The notes beneath the pieces are model-generated. The model did not search any database. It saw only the letters and a list, made by a program, of their open reading frames with translations, and was not told the origin of the DNA. From Streptomyces sp. NRRL B-1140 (GTDB taxonomy: Bacteria; Actinomycetota; Actinomycetes; Streptomycetales; Streptomycetaceae), in NCBI RefSeq assembly GCF_001280065.1, contig NZ_LGEA01000058.1:119176-183175 (forward strand): a stretch of DNA of 64,000 bases, in the 5' to 3' direction. Position numbers and translations under genes: made by a program. Shown one piece after another: positions 48,928-60,053 of this stretch. Position 1 is the stretch's first letter. Every line of letters starts with the position of its first letter.

Positions 48928-50061
48928 ATGTCCACGCCCCTCCAGATCGGCCCGCACACCGTCCAGCCGCCCGTCGTCCTGGCCCCCATGGCCGGGATCA
49001 CCAATGCGCCCTTCCGCACCCTGTGCAGAGAGTTCAGCGGCGGCAAGGGCCTGTTCGTCAGCGAAATGATCACCACCCGGGCGCTGGTCGAACGCAACGA
49101 GAAGACCATGCAGCTGATCCACTTCGACGCGACGGAGACGCCGCGTTCGATCCAGCTGTACGGCGTGGACCCCGCGACCGTCGGCAAGGCCGTCCGCATG
49201 ATCGCGGAGGAGGACCTCGCCGACCACATCGACCTGAACTTCGGCTGCCCCGTGCCGAAGGTCACACGCAAGGGCGGCGGCTCCGCGCTGCCCTACAAGC
49301 GGAACCTGCTGCGGGCCATCCTGCGCGAAGCCGTCAGCGGCGCGGGCGACCTGCCCGTGACGATGAAGATGCGCAAGGGCATCGACGACGACCACATCAC
49401 CTTCCTCGACGCCGGCCGGATCGCCGTCGAGGAGGGCGTCACCGCCATCGCCCTGCACGGCCGCACCGCCGCCCAGCACTACGGCGGCACCGCCGACTGG
49501 GAGGCCATCGCCCGGCTGAAGGAGCACGTGCCGGAGATCCCGGTGCTCGGCAACGGCGACATCTGGTCCGCCGGGGACGCCCTGCGGATGGTGCGCGAGA
49601 CCGGCTGCGACGGCGTGGTCGTCGGCCGTGGCTGCCTGGGACGGCCGTGGCTGTTCGCGGACCTGGTGGCCGCCTTCGAGGGCCGCACCGAGGACATCGC
49701 CCGCCCCGCCCTGCGCGAGGTCGCCGACGTCATGGTCCGGCACGCCACGCTGCTCGGCGAGTGGATCGGCGACGAGACCAAGGGCGTCGTCGACTTCCGC
49801 AAGCACGTCGCCTGGTACCTGAAGGGCTTCGCGGTCGGCTCCGAGATGCGCAAGCGCCTCGCGATCACCTCGTCCCTGGAGGAGCTGCGCGCCGGGCTGG
49901 ACGAGCTGGACCTCGGCCAGCCCTGGCCCGCCGGCGCCGACGGGCCCCGGGGCCGTACGTCCGGCAACAACCGGGTGGTGCTGCCGGACGGCTGGCTGAA
50001 GGACCCCTACGACTGCGCCGGGGTCGGCGAGGACGCCGAGCTGGACACGTCCGGCGGCTGA
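48928..50061 (+). CDS. dusB: tRNA-dihydrouridine synthase DusB
   Basis: 377 residues. The FMN-dependent synthase is marked by VLAPMAGITNAPFRTLCREF, the catalytic cysteine in LNFGCPVPKVTRKGGGSAL, and GNGDIWS/VVVGRGCLGRPWLF. It reduces particular uridines in the tRNA D-loop with NADPH. ATG 48928 with GGAGG three bases upstream. It ends one base before the convergent sulfatase-type gene, so there is no room for a terminator between them. Confidence 0.94.
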   Translation: MSTPLQIGPHTVQPPVVLAPMAGITNAPFRTLCREFSGGKGLFVSEMITTRALVERNEKTMQLIHFDATETPRSIQLYGVDPATVGKAVRMIAEEDLADHIDLNFGCPVPKVTRKGGGSALPYKRNLLRAILREAVSGAGDLPVTMKMRKGIDDDHITFLDAGRIAVEEGVTAIALHGRTAAQHYGGTADWEAIARLKEHVPEIPVLGNGDIWSAGDALRMVRETGCDGVVVGRGCLGRPWLFADLVAAFEGRTEDIARPALREVADVMVRHATLLGEWIGDETKGVVDFRKHVAWYLKGFAVGSEMRKRLAITSSLEELRAGLDELDLGQPWPAGADGPRGRTSGNNRVVLPDGWLKDPYDCAGVGEDAELDTSGG

Positions 50062-50062
50062 A

Positions 50063-51877
50063 TCAGCCCCTGGAGGGGTGCGGGGTGGAGCCGAACGCCT
50101 TCAGGAAGCGGTCCCGGAAGGAGCTCATCCTCCACACGGGCGCGTCGTGGTCCGGCCTCAGCCCCTGCGTCCACTTCCAGTCGGCGACCTTGTCCAGGAC
50201 CTTCGGGTCCTTCGCGACGATCGACACCGGCACGTCCCGGGAGGCGTGGTTCCCGCTGACCCGGGCGATGGGCTGGTGGTCGCCGAGGAAGACCAGGACG
50301 GTGTCGTCGGTGCCGTAGCGCTCCAGCCACTGGGTGAGGCTGGTGACCGAGTACTGGATGGACTTGCCGTACTCCTCGCGGGACTTGGTGGTGTCGGTGA
50401 TGACGTCCGCCGCCTTGTTGCCGGCCTTCTGGATCGCGTCGAAGACCGAGCCGTCGCCGAGCTCGTCCCAGCCGACCGTCTTCGGGATGGGGGCCCAGGG
50501 CTGATGACTGGAGGTCAGGATGACGAACGACATCAGCGGCTTGTCGCGCTTCTTGCCGTGCACCCGCCGCTGGAAAGCCTCCAGCGCGTACTGGTCCGGC
50601 ATGGTCGACCAGCTGAACTTCGGGCCCTGGTAGCCGAGGTCGAAGGCGTCGTAGACCTTGTCGAGGCCGTACCACTTCTCCTCCGGCCAGCCCTTCTGCA
50701 CCCCCGGCATGACGCCGACCGTGTCCCAGGCGCCGGTCTTCCGGAATGCCTTGGTGAGGGTGAGGTGGTCGCCGGCGCTGACCGTGCGATAGCGCCGCTG
50801 GTTGTCGATCCACAGGCCGGACATGGTCGTGGAGTGGCCGAGCCAGCTGCTGCCGCCGTACGTCGCCGAGGTCAGCCAGCCGCTGCGGGCGTCGAAGCCG
50901 GCCTTCTTCAGGGCCCCGGTGCTCGAGTCCAGGGTGCGGTCGACGCCGGGGGCCATGATCGGGTCCTCGATCGCGCTGCGGCCGTAGCTCTCGATGAACG
51001 TGAAGATCACGTCCTTGCCGCGCAGGTCGGGGAGCAGCTCGCCGGGCGGTGTGTTGCCGAAGGTGTCCGCCTTCGACTCCTCCACGAACGCCGCCTCGTC
51101 CCGCAGGGACTCCACCGTCCGCTGCGCGTGCACTTTGAGGGCACCGGCCCCGCGCTCGGAGGCGATCGGTCCGCCGAACAGGGTCAGGCCCAGCGCGGAG
51201 CAGGCGACCCAGGCGGTGCCGGCGATCAGGGCGCCCTTGGACGCCCGCACCCGGTGGCGTGCGAGCACCTCGGCGAGCCGGACCGACGCCGCGACCATGA
51301 CGGCCGCCACGAGCAGCACGAGCACCACCGCGCCGACGGCGGCGGCGGTCGCCACACCCGCGCCCAGCGTGTCCTCGACGTACGCCTGCGCGTCGGGCAG
51401 CAGGTCCCAGTCGAGCGCGGCGTTGAAGCCCCGGCCCAGGTACTCGTTGAACCCCATGTCGAGCAGGTTCACCGTGGTGAGGGCGGTGAGACCGAGCCCG
51501 TACAGCACCGCCGCCGCGAGCCGGGGCCGACGGGGCAACGCCAGGACGACGACGGCCCCGAGGACCGCCTCCGCCGGGATCCGCGCGAAGCCGGCCGCCT
51601 TGAGGGCGGGGAGCGTGTTGGGCAGGAGCAGGGCGCCCACGACCAGGACGGCGGCGAGGGCGGTGGTGGCCAGGTTCAGGGCGCGGGCGGCCCGGGGGTG
51701 GTGAGTGCGCCAGGTACGCAGGTGGGTGAAGCGTGAGGCGGCCGGGGCGGGATCGGGCGTTGCCGCCTGCGCTCCGTCGTCCTCTCCGCCGTCCCCACCC
51801 TCCGTCTTGCCGACCTCGGCCTCGGAAACGCCGTCACCCGGCTGCGGTGACTCGCTGAAGCGTGTGAAGACAGGCAC
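50063..51877 (-). CDS. LtaS-like alkaline phosphatase-fold membrane enzyme (sulfatase family)
   Basis: 604 residues. A cytoplasmic Pro/Glu-rich N-terminus is followed by about five helices (about 60-240) and an extracellular sulfatase-fold domain. The metal and nucleophile region is visible in FTFIESYGRSAIEDP and TYGGSSWLGHSTTMSG (probable Ser/Thr nucleophile), and the histidines in VFLGDHQPIARV. Relatives transfer phosphoglycerol or phosphoethanolamine. It likely decorates a wall polymer or lipid. GTG 51877 with GGAAGG eight bases upstream is preferred over in-frame starts beyond 52000. Stop is one base from dusB stop. Confidence 0.85.
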   Translation of the reverse strand: MPVFTRFSESPQPGDGVSEAEVGKTEGGDGGEDDGAQAATPDPAPAASRFTHLRTWRTHHPRAARALNLATTALAAVLVVGALLLPNTLPALKAAGFARIPAEAVLGAVVVLALPRRPRLAAAVLYGLGLTALTTVNLLDMGFNEYLGRGFNAALDWDLLPDAQAYVEDTLGAGVATAAAVGAVVLVLLVAAVMVAASVRLAEVLARHRVRASKGALIAGTAWVACSALGLTLFGGPIASERGAGALKVHAQRTVESLRDEAAFVEESKADTFGNTPPGELLPDLRGKDVIFTFIESYGRSAIEDPIMAPGVDRTLDSSTGALKKAGFDARSGWLTSATYGGSSWLGHSTTMSGLWIDNQRRYRTVSAGDHLTLTKAFRKTGAWDTVGVMPGVQKGWPEEKWYGLDKVYDAFDLGYQGPKFSWSTMPDQYALEAFQRRVHGKKRDKPLMSFVILTSSHQPWAPIPKTVGWDELGDGSVFDAIQKAGNKAADVITDTTKSREEYGKSIQYSVTSLTQWLERYGTDDTVLVFLGDHQPIARVSGNHASRDVPVSIVAKDPKVLDKVADWKWTQGLRPDHDAPVWRMSSFRDRFLKAFGSTPHPSRG

Positions 51878-51907
51878 CCGGAGGTCCTTCCCGTACGGAA
51901 CCGGCGT

Positions 51908-51943
51908 GGTGGCGGACCCGGGTGGGGGTACGGGTCCGCCACC
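51908..51943 (-). terminator. terminator after the debranching-type gene
   Basis: A perfect 13-bp stem (51908-51920 and 51931-51943) with a 10-nt loop lies between the debranching-type gene and the sulfatase-family start, separating the two transcripts. Confidence 0.6.
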
Positions 51944-52029
51944 GTTGCGTACGGTGCGTCCACCAGGTGTGTTCAGCCCGCCGGGCCAGCGCTCGGCAAA
52001 CACCCGGCAAACGGCGGGCCAACCGGCCC

Positions 52030-53967
52030 TCAGACCACCCCGACCGCAGTGAGCAGCGCCAACGGGGCCGATGCCGAACGGGATTCCCGCACACACGCGT
52101 GCGGGTAGGGCACCGGCTCCGGGTGCGTGTCACGGCCGTAGCCCGCGAGGACCTCCGGGAGCCGGTGGCCGGTCGCGCCCGCCGCGTCGACCAGGCCGTG
52201 CGCGATCGCGCGGGCCTCGTCGTGCAGCCCGTAGCGGGCCAGGCCCAGGGCGATCAGCGCGTTGTCGTGGGGCCAGACCGAGCCGCGGTGGTAGGAGAGC
52301 GGGTGGTAGGCCGGCTGGCCGGCGGCCAGGGTGCGCACGCCCCAGCCGGAGAAGAAGTCCGGTTCGAGGAGTCGCCGGCCGACGAGTTCGCCGTACTCCT
52401 TGTCCAGCAGGCCCGACCACAGCAGGTGCCCGGCGTCGGAGGCGAGCGCGTCGACCTGCTTGCCCCGGCCGTCGAGCGCGAGGGCCGGGAAGGAGTGCTC
52501 CGGCATCCAGAAGTCCCGCTGGAAACGGTCGCGCAGGTCACCGGCCGCCTGCTCCAGCAGATGCGCGTACGTGGTGTCCTGCCACACCGTGCGGGCGAGG
52601 CCCGCCGTGCGGCGCAGGGCGTCGTAGGCGTAGCCCTGGGCGCCCGCCGCCGTCACCGGCCCGTGCGGGCGGGTGCCTTCGGCGGAGCAGATGGCGCCGG
52701 GGGAGTCCTTCCAGTTCTGGTTGGCGAGGCCGCCCTGGTCGGCGCGGTAGACGAGGTAGCCGCGCGAGGTCAGGCCGCCGTGGTCGAGCATCCAGGTGAT
52801 CGCGGCCCGGGCGTGGGCTTCGAGGCGGCGGGCCGGGCCGGTGTCGCCGGTGTGCTCGGTGTACGCGCCGAGCAGCACGAGGAAGAGCGGGGTGGCGTCG
52901 ACCGAGCCGTAGTAGCGGCCGTAGGGAACCTGGCCGAAGTGGGCCAGTTCGCCGTGCCGCACCTCGTGCACGATCTTGCCGGGCTGGGCGATCTCGTCGG
53001 CGCTGGTCCCGGTGGCCTGGGTCGCGGCCAGCGCGGGCAGGGTGGCGGCGGCCAGATGCGGCCGGTAGGGCAGGGCGAACAGCGAGGTCAGCAGGGCGTC
53101 CCGGCCCAGCAGCGTCAGGAACCAGGGGGCGCCGGCGGCCGGGACGCGCACGTTCTCGCCGTCCGGGCCGGTCGCCGGGACCTGGAGGGCGGCGAGGTCG
53201 GCGAGGCCCCGGGTGCAGGCGGCGGCCAGCTCGGGCCAGCCGGCCGGGAAGACCAGGTCCCGGACGAACTCCTCCTCGCGGGCGCGCAGTTGCTCGTGGG
53301 CGGCGGCGGGGGAGCGGGGCACGCGCAGGGCGCGCCGGTCACCGTGCGGGCGGGCCATGACCCGCAGGGCCAGCTCGGCCGTGCCGTGCGGTTCGAGGTC
53401 CAGGGTCCACACCAGGCGACGCGCGCCGGTGCCGGTCTCCTCCACGGCGTCCGGCCGCGGCTCGGCCGTCACCGTCGTGACGGAACGCCATTCGCCGCGC
53501 CGGTAGACGAACTCCACGCCGTGCGCGAGCACGTGGCGGGAGCGGACGGCGCCGGGCTTGGTGTAGGTGCGGTGGTCGGAGCGCAGCTCGAACTGGTCGG
53601 TGAAGTCGGCGTCGGCGGTGACCGCGAGACGGACGGTCGTGGGCACCGGACGGTTGCTGGTGACGCGCAGCGACTCCACGAAGGCGGAGTCCCCGACGGC
53701 CTGTTCGCGGAAGAGCGTGCAGGCGGGCGGTTCGTCACGGCCGCCGCGTGGGACGAGCACGCAGCGCGCGGTGTCCCCGTCGGCCACCGGGGTCAGCGTG
53801 TCGGGTACCGCCCCGTCGACGGTGAGCTGCCACCGGCTCAGATGCCGGGCGTCCCGTACGAACAGGCCGTCCGGGGCGCTGCCGCCCCGGTAGCCGCTGA
53901 TGTCGCCGCGATCGCCGACGGCGGCGAACGTCCGGCCGTGCACGAGCAGATGATGCCGGTCCGTCAT
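52030..53967 (-). CDS. glycogen debranching enzyme-related glycosidase (amylo-1,6-glucosidase type)
   Basis: 645 residues. The N-terminal about 200 residues are a beta-sandwich like the glycogen debranching N-terminal domain (FVRDARHLSRWQLTVDG), and the rest an (alpha/alpha)6-barrel with GRDALLTSLFALPYRP, YYGSVDATPLFLVLLG, LSYHRGSVWPHDNALIALGL. It probably hydrolyses an alpha-glucan linkage. ATG 53967 overlaps the upstream MGH1-like gene's stop by 4 bp, so the two are coupled. Whether it works inside the cell is not stated by a signal peptide; none is seen. Confidence 0.88.
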   Translation of the reverse strand: MTDRHHLLVHGRTFAAVGDRGDISGYRGGSAPDGLFVRDARHLSRWQLTVDGAVPDTLTPVADGDTARCVLVPRGGRDEPPACTLFREQAVGDSAFVESLRVTSNRPVPTTVRLAVTADADFTDQFELRSDHRTYTKPGAVRSRHVLAHGVEFVYRRGEWRSVTTVTAEPRPDAVEETGTGARRLVWTLDLEPHGTAELALRVMARPHGDRRALRVPRSPAAAHEQLRAREEEFVRDLVFPAGWPELAAACTRGLADLAALQVPATGPDGENVRVPAAGAPWFLTLLGRDALLTSLFALPYRPHLAAATLPALAATQATGTSADEIAQPGKIVHEVRHGELAHFGQVPYGRYYGSVDATPLFLVLLGAYTEHTGDTGPARRLEAHARAAITWMLDHGGLTSRGYLVYRADQGGLANQNWKDSPGAICSAEGTRPHGPVTAAGAQGYAYDALRRTAGLARTVWQDTTYAHLLEQAAGDLRDRFQRDFWMPEHSFPALALDGRGKQVDALASDAGHLLWSGLLDKEYGELVGRRLLEPDFFSGWGVRTLAAGQPAYHPLSYHRGSVWPHDNALIALGLARYGLHDEARAIAHGLVDAAGATGHRLPEVLAGYGRDTHPEPVPYPHACVRESRSASAPLALLTAVGVV

Positions 53968-55376
53968 CCCCGGTCCTCTCCCTTGATCGCCGTGAGGCCG
54001 TTCCTGCCCCGTGCGGGCCGGTCGTGCAGCAGGTCGAGCGTGAGCGCGGCGGTCCAGCCGAAGCCGGTGACGCCGCAGGCCTGTGCCGTGTAGGGGTCGA
54101 CGTACTCCGCGAAGCCGGAGGCGCCGGCGGTGTGCAGCATGCCCCTGCGCAGGGCGTCGGCCCGGCCGCGCTCACCGTGCAGCCGCAAGCCCCGCTCCAG
54201 CAGCCAGTTGGTGTTGAACCAGGCCGGGCCGCGCCAGTAGCGGTGCGGGTCGAAGGCCTCGCCGAGCAGGTCGTAGCTCGGGACCAGGCGGGTCGTGCCG
54301 CCCAGGCCGAAGTGCGGACCGCAGGCCGTGCGGACCAGGGTGGCCGCGAGATCGCGCGGCAGGGCCGGGAGCAACAGGGGGACGAGCCCGGAGACACCGC
54401 GCTCGGGGATCAGCTCCCCTTCGTGTACGTCCCGGCACAGGAACATGCCCGCCGCCGGTTCCCACAGCCGTTCCACCAGGGCCGACGTCAGGCGCTCCGC
54501 TCGGGTGCGCCGGGCCGATCCGGTCACGCCCAGCTCGTCGGCGATGTGGGCCAGGGCGTACTCGGAGGCGGCGAGCAGCGCGTTGAACGCCGGGTCCTCC
54601 ACGGCGAAGTCGCCGGGGCCGTCGGCGTATCCCCGGTCCCGGTAGTCGGCGGCCAGCCGCACGTACCGTCCGTAGTCCAGATCCGTCGGCCGGTCCTCGG
54701 GGGCGCCGTGGTCGAGGTCGGCGCGGCGGAAGGAGCCGGCCGGGGCGGGGGTGACGCGGGACAACGGGCGGTCCCAGCAGGGGCTGTTGTCCATACCCTG
54801 TTCCCAGGGGTGCACGACGGACACCAGCCCGCCCCCGCCGAGGTCGCGACGGTGCAGGAGGTAGTCGTGCCAGGCGGCGAGCCGGGGGTACGCCCGGGTG
54901 AGGAAGCCGCGCGCCCTGGACAGGCCCGGGTCGGCGAGGTGCACCAGCCACGCGGCCAGGGCGTGGACGGGCGGCTGCACGATCCCGGAGGTCTGTACGG
55001 TGCGTGGGGCGCCGGCGGCGCGCCCGGCGGTCGACGAACGCCAGAAGTCGGGGCTCGGGAAGTACGCGTCGAGGGGGACGGAGGGGTTGAAGACGATGTG
55101 CGGGACGCGCCCGTCCGCCCACTGGGCCGCCAGCAGCGTCTCCAGTTCCGTCTGGGCCCGTAACGGTGAGAGGTGCCGGAGGCCGATCGCGATGAACGCC
55201 GAGTCCCACGACCACTGGTGCGGATACAGGCCGCGCGAGGGCACGGTGGACCTGCCCGTCCAGTTGCCCTCCAGCACCTGTGCGGCTCTGACGTGCAGGG
55301 AAGGCGGCGCGGCGGCCGGGTCGTATGCGATCGGGCGCCCCGCGGGACGCGTGGTGAGCTGGGCGATGCGATCCAC
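53964..55376 (-). CDS. MGH1-like (alpha/alpha)6-barrel glycoside hydrolase
   Basis: About 470 residues. Barrel markers are HQWSWDSAFIAIGLRHLSP, ADGRVPHIVFNPSVP, and GPAWFNTNWLLERGL. These features are seen in mannosylglycerate-hydrolase/trehalase-like GH63-related proteins acting on alpha-glucosides or mannosides. GTG 55376 with GGGAG upstream is preferred over TTG 55391, which also has a usable GGAG. It overlaps the debranching-type gene by ATGA and is divergent from the ROK regulator, so the ROK protein likely controls the pair. Confidence 0.82.
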   Translation of the reverse strand: MDRIAQLTTRPAGRPIAYDPAAAPPSLHVRAAQVLEGNWTGRSTVPSRGLYPHQWSWDSAFIAIGLRHLSPLRAQTELETLLAAQWADGRVPHIVFNPSVPLDAYFPSPDFWRSSTAGRAAGAPRTVQTSGIVQPPVHALAAWLVHLADPGLSRARGFLTRAYPRLAAWHDYLLHRRDLGGGGLVSVVHPWEQGMDNSPCWDRPLSRVTPAPAGSFRRADLDHGAPEDRPTDLDYGRYVRLAADYRDRGYADGPGDFAVEDPAFNALLAASEYALAHIADELGVTGSARRTRAERLTSALVERLWEPAAGMFLCRDVHEGELIPERGVSGLVPLLLPALPRDLAATLVRTACGPHFGLGGTTRLVPSYDLLGEAFDPHRYWRGPAWFNTNWLLERGLRLHGERGRADALRRGMLHTAGASGFAEYVDPYTAQACGVTGFGWTAALTLDLLHDRPARGRNGLTAIKGEDRG

Positions 55377-55497
55377 TCGGGGCTCTCCCAAAGACGTACT
55401 CCTGGCCGGGATCGGCAGGAGCTACCGTAGGGTTACGTCTATTTAACACGCAAAACCCAATATGTAATGCAGGCTTGGGAAACACAAGGGGGTGTAC

Positions 55498-56724
55498 ATG
55501 ACCGGACGGCCCGGGAGAACCGGACGAGGGGCGGGCCAGGCGAGCGCCGGCGATCTGCTCGAACTGGTGCGCAGCCGCCGCGCCGTGACCCGGGGTGCGC
55601 TGCAGCAGGCGACCGGACTGTCCCGGGCCACCGTCGGGCAGCGGCTGGACCGGCTCTTCCGCGCGGGCTGGCTGCGTGAGGGCGCCGGGGGGCCGGTGGA
55701 CTCTCCGTTGGGCGGGCGGCCCTCCATCACCCTGGAGTTCGACGACGAGCACGCTGTGGTCCTGGCCGCCGACCTCGACACCCGGCACGCCCGGGCGGCG
55801 CTGCTGACGCTGAGCGGCGAGATCCTCGCCGAGCACTCCGGCACCCTCGTCGTCGAGGACGGACCGGACGCCGTCCTCGGTGAACTCGGCCGCTGGTTCG
55901 CCGGGCTGCTGGAGAAGACCGGGCACGGGGCGGAGGCGGTCTGCGGGGTCGGGCTCGCGGTGCCCGGCCCGGTCGACACCGAGACCGGCCGCGTCGTCCA
56001 GCCGCCGATCATGCCCGGCTGGGACGGCTACGACATAAGGGACCGGCTGTCCCGGGCGCTCACCGAGCACGCGGGCACCGCCGGGGTGCCGGTGCTGGTG
56101 GACAACGACGCCAACCTCATGGCGTACGGCGAACAGCGCACCGCCTACCCCGACTGTTCCGCCTTCGTGCTGGTCAAGGTCTCCACGGGCATCGGCGCCG
56201 GGGTCGTCGTGGACGGCTCGGTGTTCCGCGGCATCGACGGCGGCGCCGGCGACATCGGGCACATCCGGGTGCCGGAGGGCGCCGGAGCGCTGTGCCGGTG
56301 CGGTTCCTACGGCTGTCTGGCCGCCGTCGCGAGCGGCGGCGCCGTGGCCCGGCGGCTCGCGGAGGCCGGGGCGCCGGCGGCGTCCGGCTCGGACGTCCGG
56401 GATCTGCTGGCGGCCGGGCACCCGGAGGCGGTCGGGCTCGCCCAGGAGGCCGGGCGCCGGGTCGGGGACGTCCTCGCCACTGTCGTGACGCTGCTCAATC
56501 CCGGTGTCCTGATGATCGCCGGGGATCTGGCCGGAACCGCCTTCCTGACAGGCGTGCGCGAACTGCTGTACCAGCGGGCGCTGCCCCGCTCCACCGCACA
56601 CCTGGAGGTCGTGACCGCACGGCTGGGCGAGCGGGCCGCGCTGGTCGGAGCCGGTGCGATGGTCGTGGAGCACCTCTACGCGCCCGAGCGGGCCGAGGAG
56701 CGGCTGCGCGCGCTGGGGGTGTGA
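55498..56724 (+). CDS. ROK family transcriptional regulator
   Basis: 408 residues. N-terminal winged helix (about 15-75: TRGALQQATGLSRATVGQRLDRLF) followed by a sugar-kinase-like ROK domain with the zinc-binding GHIRVPEG...CRCGSYGCLAA cluster. ROK regulators repress sugar-utilisation genes and are released by a sugar or sugar phosphate. ATG 55498, with an AGGGGG six bases upstream; a GTG two codons earlier is possible. Divergent from the two glycoside hydrolases, which it probably controls through the AT-rich gap between them. Confidence 0.92.
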   Translation: MTGRPGRTGRGAGQASAGDLLELVRSRRAVTRGALQQATGLSRATVGQRLDRLFRAGWLREGAGGPVDSPLGGRPSITLEFDDEHAVVLAADLDTRHARAALLTLSGEILAEHSGTLVVEDGPDAVLGELGRWFAGLLEKTGHGAEAVCGVGLAVPGPVDTETGRVVQPPIMPGWDGYDIRDRLSRALTEHAGTAGVPVLVDNDANLMAYGEQRTAYPDCSAFVLVKVSTGIGAGVVVDGSVFRGIDGGAGDIGHIRVPEGAGALCRCGSYGCLAAVASGGAVARRLAEAGAPAASGSDVRDLLAAGHPEAVGLAQEAGRRVGDVLATVVTLLNPGVLMIAGDLAGTAFLTGVRELLYQRALPRSTAHLEVVTARLGERAALVGAGAMVVEHLYAPERAEERLRALGV

Positions 56725-56813
56725 CGGCCGCGTTTCCGGTCCCGAGACACGTCCGCATGGTGAAATCCCGGCGCTTGTGGCAGCGTGATTCTCGCCACCC
56801 CTGATAAGGATTG

Positions 56814-56827
56814 CGCTCAGATGAGCG
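56814..56827. promoter_or_regulatory. 14-bp palindrome CGCTCA-NN-TGAGCG, copy 1
   Basis: CGCTCAGATGAGCG, a perfect 6-2-6 inverted repeat, 90 bp after the ROK gene and 305 bp before ppdK. An identical-arm copy lies 102 bp further on. Confidence 0.5.
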
Positions 56828-56855
56828 GATCATGAGCGGCTGCACTTCTCCAAGG

Positions 56856-56874
56856 GGTGGCACTGAGTGCCACC
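56856..56874. promoter_or_regulatory. perfect 19-bp inverted repeat upstream of ppdK
   Basis: GGTGGCACTGAGTGCCACC is a perfect 9-1-9 inverted repeat between the two CGCTCA palindromes. Single-base spacing and GC content fit a repressor site or a compact hairpin. Which protein binds it is unknown. Confidence 0.5.
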
Positions 56875-56915
56875 GTTTGATCGTTCATCGAGCGAACTCA
56901 CATGTGCGGAAACTC

Positions 56916-56929
56916 CGCTCACATGAGCG
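56916..56929. promoter_or_regulatory. 14-bp palindrome CGCTCA-NN-TGAGCG, copy 2
   Basis: CGCTCACATGAGCG, a perfect 6-2-6 inverted repeat. A degenerate third copy (ACTCACATGTGCG) lies 21 bp upstream of it, two helical turns away. Confidence 0.5.
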
Positions 56930-57057
56930 CCTAAAGGGCTCCTGGAAGGCTCTTGCGTTCAAGAAGTGAAAACATGCGGCTGCGATCGCTTGCTCAGCCT
57001 TGACTTTCGATCCGCTGGCGGACGAGTGGTTACAGGCGCATGACGCACAAGTGGACG

Positions 57058-57103
57058 TACCCAGACGCCTTTGATCTGGGTATGTTCCTGCCCGTCAGGG
57101 CAG
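57058..57103 (+). promoter_or_regulatory. ppdK promoter-proximal inverted repeat and leader hairpin
   Basis: TACCCAGA-N9-TCTGGGTA (57058-57082) is a perfect inverted repeat, followed at once by the hairpin CTGCCC-GTCA-GGGCAG (57088-57103), which ends 28 bp before the ppdK start. The first may be an operator overlapping a promoter (TATGTT at 57081-57086 as a possible -10), the second part of the transcript leader. Inferred from symmetry and position. Confidence 0.45.
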
Positions 57104-57131
57104 CCACCGCGTCCTCGAGGAGTCGAGACCC

Positions 57132-59879
<2,748 letters not shown>

Positions 59880-59882
59880 ACC

Positions 59883-59903
59883 CGTGGCCCGTGCGGGGCC
59901 ACG
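59883..59903 (+). terminator. ppdK terminator hairpin
   Basis: CGTGGCCC-GTGCG-GGGCCACG, an 8-bp perfect stem three bases after the ppdK stop. A second, looser stem (59911-59919 with 59950-59958) follows. Confidence 0.5.
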
Positions 59904-59967
59904 CAAAAACCCGGAGCCGTCGGCGGTCCCCGACCCTCACCGATCGCGGCGGCTCCGGAGCACGAGA

Positions 59968-60005
59968 CGAAGGGGCGGCACCTGTGCGGAGGTGCCGCCC
60001 CTTCG
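59968..60005. terminator. 16-bp perfect stem-loop between convergent ppdK and NUDIX genes
   Basis: Arms 59968-59983 and 59990-60005 pair perfectly around a 6-nt loop. It lies about 50 bp downstream of the NUDIX gene's stop and serves both directions. Confidence 0.8.
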
Positions 60006-60053
60006 GCGTGCCCGCCTGCCCGGGGACCCCCTCGCCCGCCGGAAGACGTTCGT

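Noticed and set aside
56856..56874. HrcA-binding CIRCE element
   Set aside because: The arms contain GCACT/AGTGC as CIRCE arms do, but the spacer is one base rather than nine and no chaperone gene follows.
59911..59958. A riboswitch or other RNA element after ppdK
   Set aside because: The region is explained by three successive terminator-type stem-loops between convergent genes; no conserved aptamer pattern was recognised.
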